Shown here in pieces: positions 16,449-26,094 of a stretch of DNA of 35,811 bases. The stretch's first letter is position 1; each line of letters begins with the position of its first letter. The notes below the pieces were generated by a model. That model did no database searches. It was not told where the DNA came from and worked only from the letters and a program-made list of their open reading frames with translations. Made by a program: the position numbers and the translations under genes. The DNA is taken from the NCBI GenBank assembly GCA_004796425.1, contig QZLB01000059.1, positions 1 to 35,811 on the forward strand, written 5' to 3'. The DNA is from Desulfobulbaceae bacterium. GTDB taxonomy: Bacteria; Desulfobacterota; Desulfobulbia; Desulfobulbales; Desulfocapsaceae.

Positions 16449-18197
16449 CTATGATGGATCGGATTCACCGTAGGTGATAAGACCCGACTCACTGTTTAAG
16501 GTGACGAACTGACCGTTTGACAATAACTTCATACCATCAACCACTCGTCCGATGATTGGTAGTGAATGTGAGGTGATCAAATCAATCGAGGTTGCTTCAT
16601 CCAGGCTTTGTTCGCAGATGATGCCCGCCGCCTGTTTCAGGTGAGGCTGCATATCCGCCAGAATCCGTGGTACGACAAATACCGGATGAGGTGGTGGATT
16701 CAGCCAGTCTTTCTCGTCCCGCACCACACGGATAATGCCGGAGGATTGATTATTGCCAAGACCTGCACCTTGCATTTTACCAAAAGAGATTGTCCGGACT
16801 TTCATCATGTTGGTCGTACCACTGGTCTGCAATGGCATGCCTGCGGTTATTACCACCAGATCACCACTGACGAGAAGCCCAGCGCCGATTGCCGCTCCGA
16901 TGACATTATTAATCTGTTCATCCATGGTGGTCGCAGGGTCACAGGGCAATGGGATAACCCCTCGTATCAATTGCAGTTTACGCAGACTGCTCAGGTGTGC
17001 ACTGACGGCGATGATTGGCGTTTTGGGCCGATACCGGGCGACTCGAAGGGCGGTTGAGCCGCTGGTTGTTGCGGTAACAATTGCCGTGGCTGAAAGATCC
17101 GCTGCTGTGGCACAGGATGCATAAGAGATCGCATCGGTTACGATGGGTTTTCGATGTTTCAAACCTTCTGCCAGGATGGAATCGTAATCCAGGGCCGCCT
17201 CACTGATTTGGGCGCAGGTGGCCAGGAACCGAACGGCTTCCAGCGGATAGGATCCCACGGCAGTTTCACCGGAGAGCATGACCGCATCGGTTCCATCAAA
17301 AATTGCATTGGTCACGTCTGAGGCTTCAGCCCGCGTCGGGCTGGCACTGTGTATCATGGATTCGAGCATCTGGGTTGCGGTGATGACCGGCTTGCCCGCC
17401 CTGTTTGATGCGTTGATGATGTGCTTTTGGATCACCGGTACCTCTTCTGCCGGCATCTCAACCCCGAGATCCCCCCGTGCCACCATCAAGCCATCTGCCG
17501 CTCTGATAATTTCGTCGAGGTTATCAACCCCCTGTCTGTTTTCAATTTTGGCAATGATAGACTGGTTACCTCCCGCCCGCTCAATAACTTCTCGCACCGC
17601 ATGCACATCTTGTTTTTTGCGAACGAACGATACGGCTATAAAATCGACTTCCTGCTGGACGCCAAAAATAATATCTGATTCATCCTGATCGGTAATTGAA
17701 GGTAAATTTACTTCAATATCAGGGAGGCTTAAACGTTTTCGTGAGCTGAGATGCCCCCCGACGGTCACCTCTGCGACTACTTCCTCACCATCTATCTCTG
17801 AGACCCGGAGCCGAAATTTCCCGTCATCAAGCAGCAACGTGGTCCCCACTGAAACATCTTCAGTAAGTGCATGATAATTTACTGGAATTGTCCCTGGAGC
17901 TTGTGGTGAAAAACCGAGCCGAATAATCTGGCCGGGTTCCAGATCAATGCCCGAGCCGAGTTCACCAACCCGTATTTCAGGCCCTCGTGTATCGAGCAGT
18001 ATGGCGGTGTGCTTGCCTGATTTTTGGCGCGTATTTCGGACAGACTCTATAAATGCAGCATGACCCTGGCGATCACCGTGGGACAAATTGATCCGGGCTA
18101 CATTCATGCCCGCTTCCACCAGGGCGAGAATCTGTTGCTCGGTTTGACTCGAGGGGCCCAGTGTTGCTACTATCTTAGTTTTATTTATTGCATCCAT
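16449..18197 (-). CDS. pyk: Pyruvate kinase, long form with C-terminal swivelling domain
   Basis: 582 residues. Converts PEP and ADP to pyruvate and ATP. The N-terminal KIVATLGPSS, the substrate motif DTRGPEIRVG, IIAKIENRQG (the family signature with catalytic Lys), VARGDLGVE and TRAEASDVTNAIFDG are all present. About 100 residues beyond the usual end (after VVITAGMP) resemble the PEP-utilising swivelling domain found in Bacillus-type pyruvate kinases of about 585 residues. The ATG at 18197 has no good Shine-Dalgarno. Three AGTAAAT repeats lie 93-128 bp upstream. Confidence 0.95.
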   Translation of the reverse strand: MDAINKTKIVATLGPSSQTEQQILALVEAGMNVARINLSHGDRQGHAAFIESVRNTRQKSGKHTAILLDTRGPEIRVGELGSGIDLEPGQIIRLGFSPQAPGTIPVNYHALTEDVSVGTTLLLDDGKFRLRVSEIDGEEVVAEVTVGGHLSSRKRLSLPDIEVNLPSITDQDESDIIFGVQQEVDFIAVSFVRKKQDVHAVREVIERAGGNQSIIAKIENRQGVDNLDEIIRAADGLMVARGDLGVEMPAEEVPVIQKHIINASNRAGKPVITATQMLESMIHSASPTRAEASDVTNAIFDGTDAVMLSGETAVGSYPLEAVRFLATCAQISEAALDYDSILAEGLKHRKPIVTDAISYASCATAADLSATAIVTATTSGSTALRVARYRPKTPIIAVSAHLSSLRKLQLIRGVIPLPCDPATTMDEQINNVIGAAIGAGLLVSGDLVVITAGMPLQTSGTTNMMKVRTISFGKMQGAGLGNNQSSGIIRVVRDEKDWLNPPPHPVFVVPRILADMQPHLKQAAGIICEQSLDEATSIDLITSHSLPIIGRVVDGMKLLSNGQFVTLNSESGLITYGESDPS

Positions 18198-18289
18198 GAC
18201 AATTCACACGTCGGTTCAGTACCATTGACCAGTGGTTGGCAAAATGAAGATCTCAGCGACACACTACCAGAACAAACCATAAATGGAAG

Positions 18290-18325
18290 AGTAAATTACC
18301 CAGAGTAAATCGTACTGAATTTACT
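18290..18325. repeat. Three AGTAAAT repeats upstream of pyk
   Basis: AGTAAAT occurs at 18290-18296 and 18304-18310 (direct, 14 bp apart, with two more shared bases AG in front) and inverted at 18319-18325. They sit in the 319-bp gap between pyk and the chemoreceptor gene, where they could be an operator for either. AT-rich sequence makes chance repeats possible. Confidence 0.35.
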
Positions 18326-18375
18326 TCAAAAATTAGTTCGTCTGACAACATTCATCAGAAAAAATGATGCCTTCC

Positions 18376-18405
18376 TTGACTTAAGGTTTTGCTTAAACAT
18401 ATAAT
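18376..18405 (+). promoter_or_regulatory. Sigma-70 promoter of the chemoreceptor gene
   Basis: TTGACT (18376-18381), 18-bp spacer, perfect TATAAT (18400-18405). Predicted start about 18412, leaving a 105-nt leader before the ATG at 18517. An ordinary sigma-70 promoter, not a sigma-28 type, drives this gene. Confidence 0.8.
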
Positions 18406-18516
18406 GAAATAACGCTTTTGAATGCAGGTATACATCCATCTGGTGCGACACAGTGGTATGGCGTAGGTTGGGTTGAACCTACCCAGATGAATCTGATTTT
18501 CTACAAGGAGAACCTC

Positions 18517-20673
18517 ATGTCCATTCGAATGAAAATCCTGGCAGCCACGATCCCGTTTTTTATCCTGTTTGGCTTGGTTGCCATGTTCATGTCCGTAAGC
18601 TCGCTTCATAAATCAGAAGAGCTCAGTCTTTCCAGCCTTGAACAGTTGATGCTCGACGGGAAAAATGAGAAGCTCAATGACCTGGTTCGCAACACCTTCG
18701 AAATTATGGCCTCTCAATATCGGGCAGCCCATGATCCGGTGCAGGTGGCAAAAGCCTACGAGAAGGAATTGCAATCGGTGGTTAATCTGGCCTTTACCGC
18801 GATCGAGGGGGTCTATAAAGATAATTCGCTGACCGAAGATCAGAAAAAGCAGCGTGCTCTTAAAGTTGTCGAGGCTATGCGCTATGAGGGTGGAAATTAT
18901 CTGTGGATCAATGATATGGGCCCCACAATGGTGATGCACCCGATTAAACCTTCGCTCAACGGCAAGGATATTTCGAATCTTAAGGATCCTAAAGGTAAGC
19001 GTCTGTTTATTGAAATGGTTGAGGTATGTCGGAAGGACGGGCAAGGGTTTGTTGATTATCTCTGGCCAAAACCAGGAGAAGAGGAGCCGGTCCCCAAATT
19101 ATCTTTCGTCCGGCTTTTTAAACCATGGAATTGGGTGATTGGCACGGGGGTGTATCTGGAACTCGCGGAGGAACGATTCAAGGAGGAAGCGCGTAAGCAG
19201 ATCGGTAATCTCAGGTTTGGCCCGGATAATAAGGATTATTTTTTCATCATCGATACCGATGTCAAAATGGTGATGCATCCGATCAAGCCGGCCCTGGATG
19301 GCAAAGATATGGCTAACTTTGAAGATCCAGAAGGCAAAAAACTTTTTTCAGAGATGGCGAAGGTTACAAAAGCCAGTGGTCAAGGATTTGTTACCTATTT
19401 GTGGGCAAAACCGGGTGAGGAAAAACCGGTGCCCAAACAGTCGTTTGTCAAACTCTTCAATGAATGGGGATGGATTGTCGGGACCGGTATCTACATCGAC
19501 GATATCGACAAAGCGATGGCAGAGCAAGAGGAAAACTTCAGCCAGGTTATTGGTAAATCAAGGCTCTGGATCATCATGGTTACCGTGGTGATGATAGGGG
19601 TTGTGCTGATCGTCATGGTTTTTATTGCCGCCCGTATTGCCTCGCCTATCAATAAAACAGCCGAGATGCTCAAGGACATCGCTGAAGGTGAGGGTGATCT
19701 GACCCAGCGATTGATCACGACGACCAAAGATGAACTTGCCGAAATGGCCAAATGGTTCAATGTCTTTGTGGAAAAGTTGCAGGGAATTATTGCTTCCATT
19801 GCCGATGATGCTGAAAAAATTAAGGATTCAGCCGGAAATCTAGGCTCCATTTCCTCAGAGATGGCCGATAGTGCCTCCAACACCTCCGATAAAGCTGATT
19901 CGGTGGCGGCTGCGGTGGAGGAAATGTCCACCAACATGAATAATGTCGCTACCTCAATGGAGGAGACGGCAGCAAATGTTGACATGGTGGCGGCTGCCGT
20001 TGAGGAAATGACCTCGACCATCAATGAGATTGCAGAGACCAGCGAAAAAGCACGGAGTATAACCGACGAGGCGGTTTCACAGGCATCGACTGCGTCCCAA
20101 CAAGTCGATGAACTGGGTACCGCAGCGCAGGAAATTTCCAAAGTACTTGAGACAATTTCTGATATCTCCGATCAAGTCGATTTGTTAGCCCTCAATGCGA
20201 CTATCGAGGCGGCACGGGCTGGAGAAGCGGGTAAGGGATTTGCTGTTGTGGCCAGCGAGATCAAGGAGCTTGCCAAGCAGACTGCGGATGCCACCGATGA
20301 GATCAAGGAGCGCATCGAGGGTATCCAGAAAACTACCGGTGCAACGGTTTCTGAAATAGAAAATATCAGCCGCGTCGTCGGTGAAAACAGTGAAATCGTC
20401 AATACCATTGCGACAGCCGTTGAAGAGCAGTCGGTGACCGCTACAGAGATTTCTCAGAATGTGGCCCAGATTTCCAGCGGCATGCAGGAGATCAATGTCA
20501 ATGTTGCCGAGAGTTCCCAGGTTGCGACGGAAATTGCCGAGGATATTGCCAGCGTCAACCAGGCCTCTACCGAGATGAGTGATGGGTCCCAGGTAGTCAG
20601 TTCAAACGCCGGATCACTCAATAAGCTGGCCATCCAGTTCTCCAAACTGGTGTCGACGTTCAAAGTCAGATAA
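18517..20673 (+). CDS. Methyl-accepting chemotaxis protein with tandem Cache domains
   Basis: 718 residues starting at ATG 18517, with AAGGAG 6 nt upstream; the longer frame from 18418 lacks a start site and overlaps the promoter leader. Order: N-terminal membrane helix (about 7-27), two consecutive single-Cache modules in the periplasm (about 120-220 and 238-330), second membrane helix (350-373), HAMP domain, then the cytoplasmic signalling coiled coil with the hairpin-tip [16 protein letters not shown] near 563-578. The two Cache modules share the same landmarks (VMHPIKP, then G-K-D, then YLW.KPGEE.PVPK.SFV, then W.IGTGVY). It would sense a small ligand and signal to CheA/CheW. No C-terminal CheR-binding pentapeptide is present. 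Confidence 0.93.
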   Translation: MSIRMKILAATIPFFILFGLVAMFMSVSSLHKSEELSLSSLEQLMLDGKNEKLNDLVRNTFEIMASQYRAAHDPVQVAKAYEKELQSVVNLAFTAIEGVYKDNSLTEDQKKQRALKVVEAMRYEGGNYLWINDMGPTMVMHPIKPSLNGKDISNLKDPKGKRLFIEMVEVCRKDGQGFVDYLWPKPGEEEPVPKLSFVRLFKPWNWVIGTGVYLELAEERFKEEARKQIGNLRFGPDNKDYFFIIDTDVKMVMHPIKPALDGKDMANFEDPEGKKLFSEMAKVTKASGQGFVTYLWAKPGEEKPVPKQSFVKLFNEWGWIVGTGIYIDDIDKAMAEQEENFSQVIGKSRLWIIMVTVVMIGVVLIVMVFIAARIASPINKTAEMLKDIAEGEGDLTQRLITTTKDELAEMAKWFNVFVEKLQGIIASIADDAEKIKDSAGNLGSISSEMADSASNTSDKADSVAAAVEEMSTNMNNVATSMEETAANVDMVAAAVEEMTSTINEIAETSEKARSITDEAVSQASTASQQVDELGTAAQEISKVLETISDISDQVDLLALNATIEAARAGEAGKGFAVVASEIKELAKQTADATDEIKERIEGIQKTTGATVSEIENISRVVGENSEIVNTIATAVEEQSVTATEISQNVAQISSGMQEINVNVAESSQVATEIAEDIASVNQASTEMSDGSQVVSSNAGSLNKLAIQFSKLVSTFKVR

Positions 20674-20688
20674 ACCTTTACAACCTCC

Positions 20689-20731
20689 CTCGGGCCGGTT
20701 CTGCATTTGAACGAACCGGCCCGAGCCTTTT
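20689..20731 (+). terminator. Intrinsic terminator after the chemoreceptor gene
   Basis: A perfect 13-bp GC-rich inverted repeat (20689-20701 with 20713-20725, 11-nt loop) followed by CCTTTTC. Confidence 0.8.
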
Positions 20732-20863
20732 CATCCCTTTACTTCCAGACAAAGACGTTGTAGGGTCTTCTACTCATTGGCCGAACAGTAGTGCAGTTGA
20801 GCTACTTGTGTCGATATCATAATTAATTAAATTATTTAAACATTATTGCATAAAGGAGCAGCT

Positions 20864-21289
20864 ATGTCAGCACAGCAGGGCGATACGGTGAAAATTCATT
20901 ACACGGGGTCACTTGATGACGGAGAGGTATTTGACAGTTCTGAAGGAAGAGATCCGTTTACTTTTACCATTGGCAGTGGCCAGGTGATTCCCGGTTTTGA
21001 TGACGCCGTACTTGGTATGGAAGTCGGCGAGGAAAAGGACGTCGTTATCCCCGTTGACCGGGCTTACGGAGAGCGAAAAGATGAGCTGGTTATTGTCGCT
21101 CCCGTGGAGCATATTCCACCCGATCTCGAACCGGAAATTGGCCAGGAACTTGAAGTTGGGGGCGCGGCCGGAGAAATATTGCGGGTGCGAGTTGTGGGAC
21201 TTGATGAAAAACATATCACCCTGGATGCAAATCCGCCCCTGGCTGGTTTGGAGCTCCATTTCAAAATCAAGCTGCTCGAGGTGGCCTAG
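20864..21289 (+). CDS. FKBP-type peptidyl-prolyl isomerase, SlyD-like without metal tail
   Basis: 141 residues from ATG 20864, with AAGGAG upstream; the ATG at 20846 in the same frame is too early. FKBP core: TVKIHYTGSLDDGEVFDSS, GSGQVIPGFDDAVLGMEVGE, and NPPLAGLELHFKI at the end, with the insert-in-flap domain between (about 70-125) as in SlyD/SlpA chaperone-isomerases. The His/Cys-rich C-terminal tail that binds nickel in E. coli SlyD is absent, so it resembles short SlyD or SlpA/FkpB. Cytoplasmic; no signal peptide. Confidence 0.9.
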   Translation: MSAQQGDTVKIHYTGSLDDGEVFDSSEGRDPFTFTIGSGQVIPGFDDAVLGMEVGEEKDVVIPVDRAYGERKDELVIVAPVEHIPPDLEPEIGQELEVGGAAGEILRVRVVGLDEKHITLDANPPLAGLELHFKIKLLEVA

Positions 21290-21298
21290 CCCTCAACT

Positions 21299-22852
21299 TC
21301 ATCTGTCAGCTTGGGCGCGACGATTACGTACTTGATACCCCTCGGTGAAAAACGGTGCATGATTTGAGGTGAAATGGGGTGGGTCATTCTGTAGGATCTT
21401 AGATATACGTTCATTTCGTCTAAACTGGGAGTGAATAAAGCGCCTGATTTTTTGCCGGTCCCAGCCATGAGGGTGGGTGAAGTGCTGATAGAGTGAGAGA
21501 TCTTCTTTGCGCATCCTGTCATAGGGAAAAGCGGCTGGGTTGCTGTCCAGCACCATATTGAAAATAGCCAGGTTCAGGTAGGAAATGTGGTTGATATTTT
21601 GCTCTATAAACTGAGATGTTTGCCACGCCTGGTGCTCTGTTTCATATGGTGTCCCAAAAAGCAGGTACACATAGGTGCCGATTTTCGCTCGATTGAGATT
21701 TTCCAGGATCTGTCTGACGTTCTCAACGATCGTTCCTTTTCTCATCTGGTCCAGTACCTGCTGGGAACCTGATTCAACTCCGATCTTCAGCATTACACAA
21801 CCAGAGGCTGCCAATCCCATACAGAACGAACGATCAAGCAGTAGCTTCTCAGCTCTGACAAAGCCGTACCATGCAGGTCCCGGCGGGTCTGCAGCGAGTC
21901 CACGAAGTGTTGCGGGTGGTATGGCATTATCCAAGAAATGCAGCAGGTGGGGCTGATATAGTCGGTGCAGTGCATGTGTTTCAGTCTGTACCGTGGTTGG
22001 GGGAAGTGGCTCATAGGGGTTGTTTTCTACCTGATCGGGACAGAATTTACATTTATTCCAGTAACAACCATCGGCACTGCTATAGGGAATGATCACCCCG
22101 GGGGAGAGATAGTCTGCAAGGTGAAAATCTGAATAATCAGGAAGACATTTTACTGGTCCTGTTTGATCTGCATTGAGGTACTTCAGTAATGGTTTTTCCC
22201 CGCACCCTCCTATGCAGTGATCAAAGAGTGTGTGAAATGGATCGGACCAGTCCGGTTTGTGTAACCAGGAATTTATCAGACCGCCGCCGGCGATAATCTT
22301 CAGGTGCGGGTAGGTGGTGCGAAGAAATCCAGCGATGGCAAACCCGGTAAGCGCTTGACTCAAATAATTAATTGATATTCCAACATAGTCGTAATGAGCG
22401 AGGGATAGCTCTTGGGCAAGAATCTTGCTGAAAAACGGGTAGTAGATATTACGCGCAAACTTTTTGCTGGCGACCATCAGATCTTTGCTGGATAATGGCG
22501 AAAGCGCCGGATCGGCGTAATTGGCAAGCGACAACTCTATGCCAGCAGCTTGCCCGGCCATCTCCAAAATGCGGTTAAGATCATTTACCATTCGAACATA
22601 GGTGGCAAACGATCGAGCCCCTTTGCCTGATCTGAGTGTCTGGAAGTGACGCTGACGATTTTTACCCGCTCGCTGACTCCAGGTATCGTCGGGAACAACT
22701 GCCTGCTGCAGCAAATCCAGGGTACATTGCAGGTTAAGATCAAGTCCTTTCACTTCGATTCCACGACTTTTCAGGGTGCCGATCAGCCTGGCAATACCAG
22801 GTGGTGGTTCTGAGGCTTTCGCAGCCGGGGGGTAGAGGAGCAACAAAGACAT
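21299..22852 (-). CDS. B12-binding-like radical SAM protein
   Basis: 517 residues. The N-terminal region (about 1-215) resembles cobalamin-binding radical SAM proteins: LLLLYPPAAKASEPPPGIA, then YVGISINYLSQ and IIAGGGLINS. A classic DxHxxG cobalamin ligand motif is not seen. The iron-sulfur motif is CYWNKCKFC, with cysteines spaced CX4CX2C instead of CX3CX2C. Later strands show FLDNAIPP and KIGVESGSQQVLDQMRKGT, as in RimO/MiaB-like and related radical SAM barrels. The substrate is unknown. Its stop is 9 bp from the stop of the opposing slyD-like gene. Confidence 0.82.
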   Translation of the reverse strand: MSLLLLYPPAAKASEPPPGIARLIGTLKSRGIEVKGLDLNLQCTLDLLQQAVVPDDTWSQRAGKNRQRHFQTLRSGKGARSFATYVRMVNDLNRILEMAGQAAGIELSLANYADPALSPLSSKDLMVASKKFARNIYYPFFSKILAQELSLAHYDYVGISINYLSQALTGFAIAGFLRTTYPHLKIIAGGGLINSWLHKPDWSDPFHTLFDHCIGGCGEKPLLKYLNADQTGPVKCLPDYSDFHLADYLSPGVIIPYSSADGCYWNKCKFCPDQVENNPYEPLPPTTVQTETHALHRLYQPHLLHFLDNAIPPATLRGLAADPPGPAWYGFVRAEKLLLDRSFCMGLAASGCVMLKIGVESGSQQVLDQMRKGTIVENVRQILENLNRAKIGTYVYLLFGTPYETEHQAWQTSQFIEQNINHISYLNLAIFNMVLDSNPAAFPYDRMRKEDLSLYQHFTHPHGWDRQKIRRFIHSQFRRNERISKILQNDPPHFTSNHAPFFTEGYQVRNRRAQADR

Positions 22853-22943
22853 CGCAGACTATCCATCGATAAGGAAATAAGGCTAATACAAAGACGTCAG
22901 CTATAAAAACATAGATCATTGTTGAATGCACGCTGAATCAAAA

Positions 22944-22973
22944 TTGACATCCATTGAAAATTGGCGATATAGT
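22944..22973 (+). promoter_or_regulatory. Sigma-70 promoter of the hybrid kinase gene
   Basis: Perfect TTGACA (22944-22949), 18-bp spacer, TATAGT (22968-22973). Predicted start about 22980, 80 nt before the ATG. Confidence 0.75.
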
Positions 22974-23059
22974 TATAGATGAACGGTTAGGCAGTCTGAC
23001 TAGCTTTTGCAACGTAATCAGTTGTGTAATTTCCAGATGGTAAGCCATCGAAGGTTGCA

Positions 23060-25207
23060 ATGCAGGAATCTCTCAAAAAATCCCAAGCACCTGATATCCA
23101 GGAAAAAAATCCGGTCATTTTAACCATTGATGATGAGCCGGATGTGCGCAATTCCATCCAGGCGTACCTCGAAGATTTCGACTATGTTGTCTACGGTGCG
23201 GCAAATGGTAGGGAAGGGCTTTCTGTTTTCCAGGAAAAGCCGATCGATCTGATCCTGGTTGATCTCAGAATGCCGGAAATGGATGGGCTGGAGGTGCTTG
23301 CCAAAGTACGTGAAATCAACGAGAACATGCCAATTATCGTTATTTCCGGTACCGGTGAGATCAGTGACGTGGTAGAGGCGTTGCGCAGGGGCGCCTGGGA
23401 TTATCTGCTCAAACCGATCAATGATCTGTCAATACTGATTCATGCCATTGAAAAAGGGTTAGAGCGGGCCCGGCTCAGGCGTGAGAACCGGAGCTACCAG
23501 AAACGGCTCGAGAACAAGGTTGACGAGACAACTGATGAATTGATCCGGGTTAATCAGCGTCTCAAAGATGTGGTTGAGAGTACCAAAAAGCTTTTGGGTT
23601 GTGGTGAGCTCCAGGAGAGTGGCCAGGTTATTCTGGAGGAGTTCGGGAAACACATGAACGCCAAAGGCGGCTCTATTTACCAGGTAGTGACAGACGGCCT
23701 TGATTTGCTCTATAGTCTGGATCCTGGTCATGCCAATGAGTTTTTACCCTTTCCACTGAAGAAAAACAGTCCGTTTGATAAAGCCCTGCAGTCTTCTGAG
23801 CCCTTCTACGTCATCGATATCGAAAAGAATGATTCGATCGAGACCAGTGGCTGGAAGCACTATAGTGACAATTCAACCCTGATTTTACCGATCATAGAAC
23901 GATCCGGGAAAACCATCGCCATTATTGCCCTGCACAGCAAAGGTGAACCCTTTATCATGCAGGACAAGGAAATTGGGACGATCCTCGCATCGTACGCCAG
24001 TGAAGTGATGCAGACTGCCCAGGCCGAAGCGGCATTGCAACGCAACGAAGAATATCTGCGGCAGGTCCAGAAAATGGATGCGATTGGAACGCTCGCCAGT
24101 GGGATTGCCCATGATTTTAATAATATCCTGTCAGCGATTGTTGGCTATACCGACCTGAGTATGTTCAGTGGTGATCTGTCGCCAGCCATTGAAAAGAATC
24201 TGCAGCAGATCAAAAAGGCGAGTAATCGCGCACGGGATCTGGTCCAGCAGATACTCTCATTTAGCAGAAGTGATTCGTTCGAAGAGTCTGCCGTTGATAT
24301 CGGTCCGATCATCGAGGAGGTGCTGAAGTTATTGCGGGCCATCATTCCAAGCTCGATTGCTATCGAACATGATGTCCCCATAGGGCTAGGCAAAACCATT
24401 ACCGATCCAACCCGGGTGCATCAGCTCCTGATGAACCTCTGTACCAATGCGGCCCAGGCGATGAAAGCTGGCGATGGGTTGATCAGGATCACCTTTGAGA
24501 GACTGGCACGTGCTGAGCTCCCCGATGATGTTACTGAAATGGGCAGTGACTTCTGCCTACGACTTACGGTGGAAGACAACGGGTGTGGTATTGAAGGCTC
24601 AGAAGTCTCGAAAATATTCGACCCCTATTATACAACCAAACAAAAAGGGGAAGGAACGGGTCTCGGGTTGGCAGTTGTGCATGGCATCGTGACCAAAAGT
24701 GGCGGGGCAATACGGCTGAGCAGCGAGGTTGGGATTGGCAGTACGTTTCAGATTTATTTTCCCGCAATTGATACGGTAGTGACCAAGGTGGAACCTCAAC
24801 CGGAACCGCTGATGCCCCGGGGTGATGAACGCATTTTATTTGTTGATGACGAGACGACACTGGCAGATGTGGTTGGGGAAATGCTGACAACGCTCGGGTA
24901 TCGCGTAGATATCATGACCAGCAGTGTAGATACTCTGAAGCTGCTGCGAAACGCACCGGATGACTACCACCTGTTAATCACCGATCAGACCATGCCGGTA
25001 CTCTCCGGTGTGGAGCTTTCCCGGGAGGCCTTGCAAATCAAACCTGATCTGCCGATTATTCTTTTTACCGGATTCTCCACGGCGATAGACCATGAATCAG
25101 TGCAGGAAATCGGTATCAAAGAGTTTTTGATGAAACCGCTGAGCATGAATCGACTGGCGGCAGTCATCAGAGACGTGCTTGACGATTCACAGGGCGCCCG
25201 CCTCTGA
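23060..25207 (+). CDS. Soluble hybrid histidine kinase: REC-GAF-like-HisKA-HATPase-REC
   Basis: 715 residues with no membrane helix. Order: receiver domain (about 17-135, phospho-Asp D68, Lys118), coiled coil (130-175), a GAF-like sensor region (about 175-325), dimerisation helix with phosphoacceptor H351 in GIAHDFNNILSAI, HATPase domain with N box NLCTNAAQAM, DNGCGI and GTGLGLAVV, and a C-terminal receiver (about 590-710, phospho-Asp D642). The H-box HDFNN is of the NtrB/HPK4 type. The N-terminal receiver suggests it is fed by another kinase, and the C-terminal one gives an internal relay. No partner regulator is adjacent. Confidence 0.93.
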   Translation: MQESLKKSQAPDIQEKNPVILTIDDEPDVRNSIQAYLEDFDYVVYGAANGREGLSVFQEKPIDLILVDLRMPEMDGLEVLAKVREINENMPIIVISGTGEISDVVEALRRGAWDYLLKPINDLSILIHAIEKGLERARLRRENRSYQKRLENKVDETTDELIRVNQRLKDVVESTKKLLGCGELQESGQVILEEFGKHMNAKGGSIYQVVTDGLDLLYSLDPGHANEFLPFPLKKNSPFDKALQSSEPFYVIDIEKNDSIETSGWKHYSDNSTLILPIIERSGKTIAIIALHSKGEPFIMQDKEIGTILASYASEVMQTAQAEAALQRNEEYLRQVQKMDAIGTLASGIAHDFNNILSAIVGYTDLSMFSGDLSPAIEKNLQQIKKASNRARDLVQQILSFSRSDSFEESAVDIGPIIEEVLKLLRAIIPSSIAIEHDVPIGLGKTITDPTRVHQLLMNLCTNAAQAMKAGDGLIRITFERLARAELPDDVTEMGSDFCLRLTVEDNGCGIEGSEVSKIFDPYYTTKQKGEGTGLGLAVVHGIVTKSGGAIRLSSEVGIGSTFQIYFPAIDTVVTKVEPQPEPLMPRGDERILFVDDETTLADVVGEMLTTLGYRVDIMTSSVDTLKLLRNAPDDYHLLITDQTMPVLSGVELSREALQIKPDLPIILFTGFSTAIDHESVQEIGIKEFLMKPLSMNRLAAVIRDVLDDSQGARL

Positions 25208-25215
25208 TAGAGCTA

Positions 25216-25343
25216 TCAAGCGCTTGACACTTCTTCATCCGCTTCCTCATTATACTATTCCAACGATATACAACGCTTCGATTTGGTTATTGTCGCACTA
25301 CCGGGTACTGAAAAGTTGACATTGCAGCTGATGAACACATAGT
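25216..25343 (+). promoter_or_regulatory. Candidate promoter and palindrome upstream of pdxH
   Basis: A perfect 12-bp palindrome, TCAAGCGCTTGA, occupies 25216-25227 and overlaps a TTGACA at 25224-25229, whose nearest -10 (TATACT, 25251) is 21 bp away and too far. A second TTGACA at 25316-25321 has CATAGT at 25338-25343 with a 16-bp spacer and is the better pdxH promoter (start about 25350). The palindrome could be an operator. Confidence 0.4.
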
Positions 25344-25451
25344 GCTAGTGGCACCAGGTTGTGGTGGTGTATTTTGTCCGGGAGAAAAGTTTACACGTGT
25401 ACGCGCACCAATTGAGCGGTGAGCTTGCAATAATCGCAGGAAATAAAAGCA

Positions 25452-26090
25452 ATGGATATCAGCAATTTTAGACGTGAATACCTGAAGAACGGATTGAACA
25501 GGAAGGATCTTAAGGACAATCCGGTGGACCAGTTTGCCCTCTGGTTTGAACAGTCCCGGGTAACGGATATTCCGGATCCGACCGCGATGATCCTGGCCAC
25601 TGTCGACAAACACGGACAGCCAAGTCAGCGCACCGTATTGCTCAAATATTTTGATGAGTCGGGGTTCGTCTTCTTCACCAACTATGGCAGCCGTAAGGCT
25701 CATGAAATAAAAGAGAACAGTCGTGTCGGTCTGTTGTTCGTCTGGCTTGATCTGGAACGACAGATCATGATCAATGGTGAAGCTGAGAAAATTTCTGCCG
25801 CCGATTCTGCCAAATATTTTATGAGCAGACCGAAGGATTCACAGGTCGCGGCGTGGGTCTCAAGCCAGAGTAGCGGTATCTCATCACGGGCGGCATTGAT
25901 GCAGAAATTTGGTGAAATGAAACGAAAATTCGGTGAGGGAAAGATCCCGCTTCCTTCCTTCTGGGGTGGATACCGGGTGGTTCCCCATGAGATCGAGTTC
26001 TGGCAGGGTCGGGAGAGCCGGTTACATGACCGTTTTCTTTATCGAAAAAATGAGGATCAGAGCTGGACCATTGAACGGTTGATGCCGTGA
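25452..26090 (+). CDS. pdxH: Pyridoxamine 5'-phosphate oxidase
   Basis: 212 residues, close to the E. coli enzyme (218). FMN-dependent oxidation of pyridoxine/pyridoxamine phosphate to pyridoxal phosphate. Family landmarks seen: RKDLKDNPVDQFALWF near the start, AMILATVDKHGQPSQRTVLLKYFDESGFVFFTNY-type core (given here in parts), SRKAHEI, WLDLERQ, and the C-terminal GGYRVVPHEIEFWQGRESRLHDR with the RLHDR substrate-binding end. AGGAA lies about 10 nt before the ATG. Its stop is 4 bp from that of the convergent rtcB gene. Confidence 0.93.
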   Translation: MDISNFRREYLKNGLNRKDLKDNPVDQFALWFEQSRVTDIPDPTAMILATVDKHGQPSQRTVLLKYFDESGFVFFTNYGSRKAHEIKENSRVGLLFVWLDLERQIMINGEAEKISAADSAKYFMSRPKDSQVAAWVSSQSSGISSRAALMQKFGEMKRKFGEGKIPLPSFWGGYRVVPHEIEFWQGRESRLHDRFLYRKNEDQSWTIERLMP

Positions 26091-26094
26091 TTCA

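Noticed and set aside
19491-20141. 216-residue open frame antisense to the chemoreceptor gene
   Set aside because: Lies inside the coiled-coil coding region, where repetitive Ala/Glu/Ser codons give long antisense frames; low-complexity composition, no start site.
25224-25256. TTGACA with TATACT as the pdxH promoter
   Set aside because: The spacer is 21 bp, too long; a second TTGACA at 25316 fits better.
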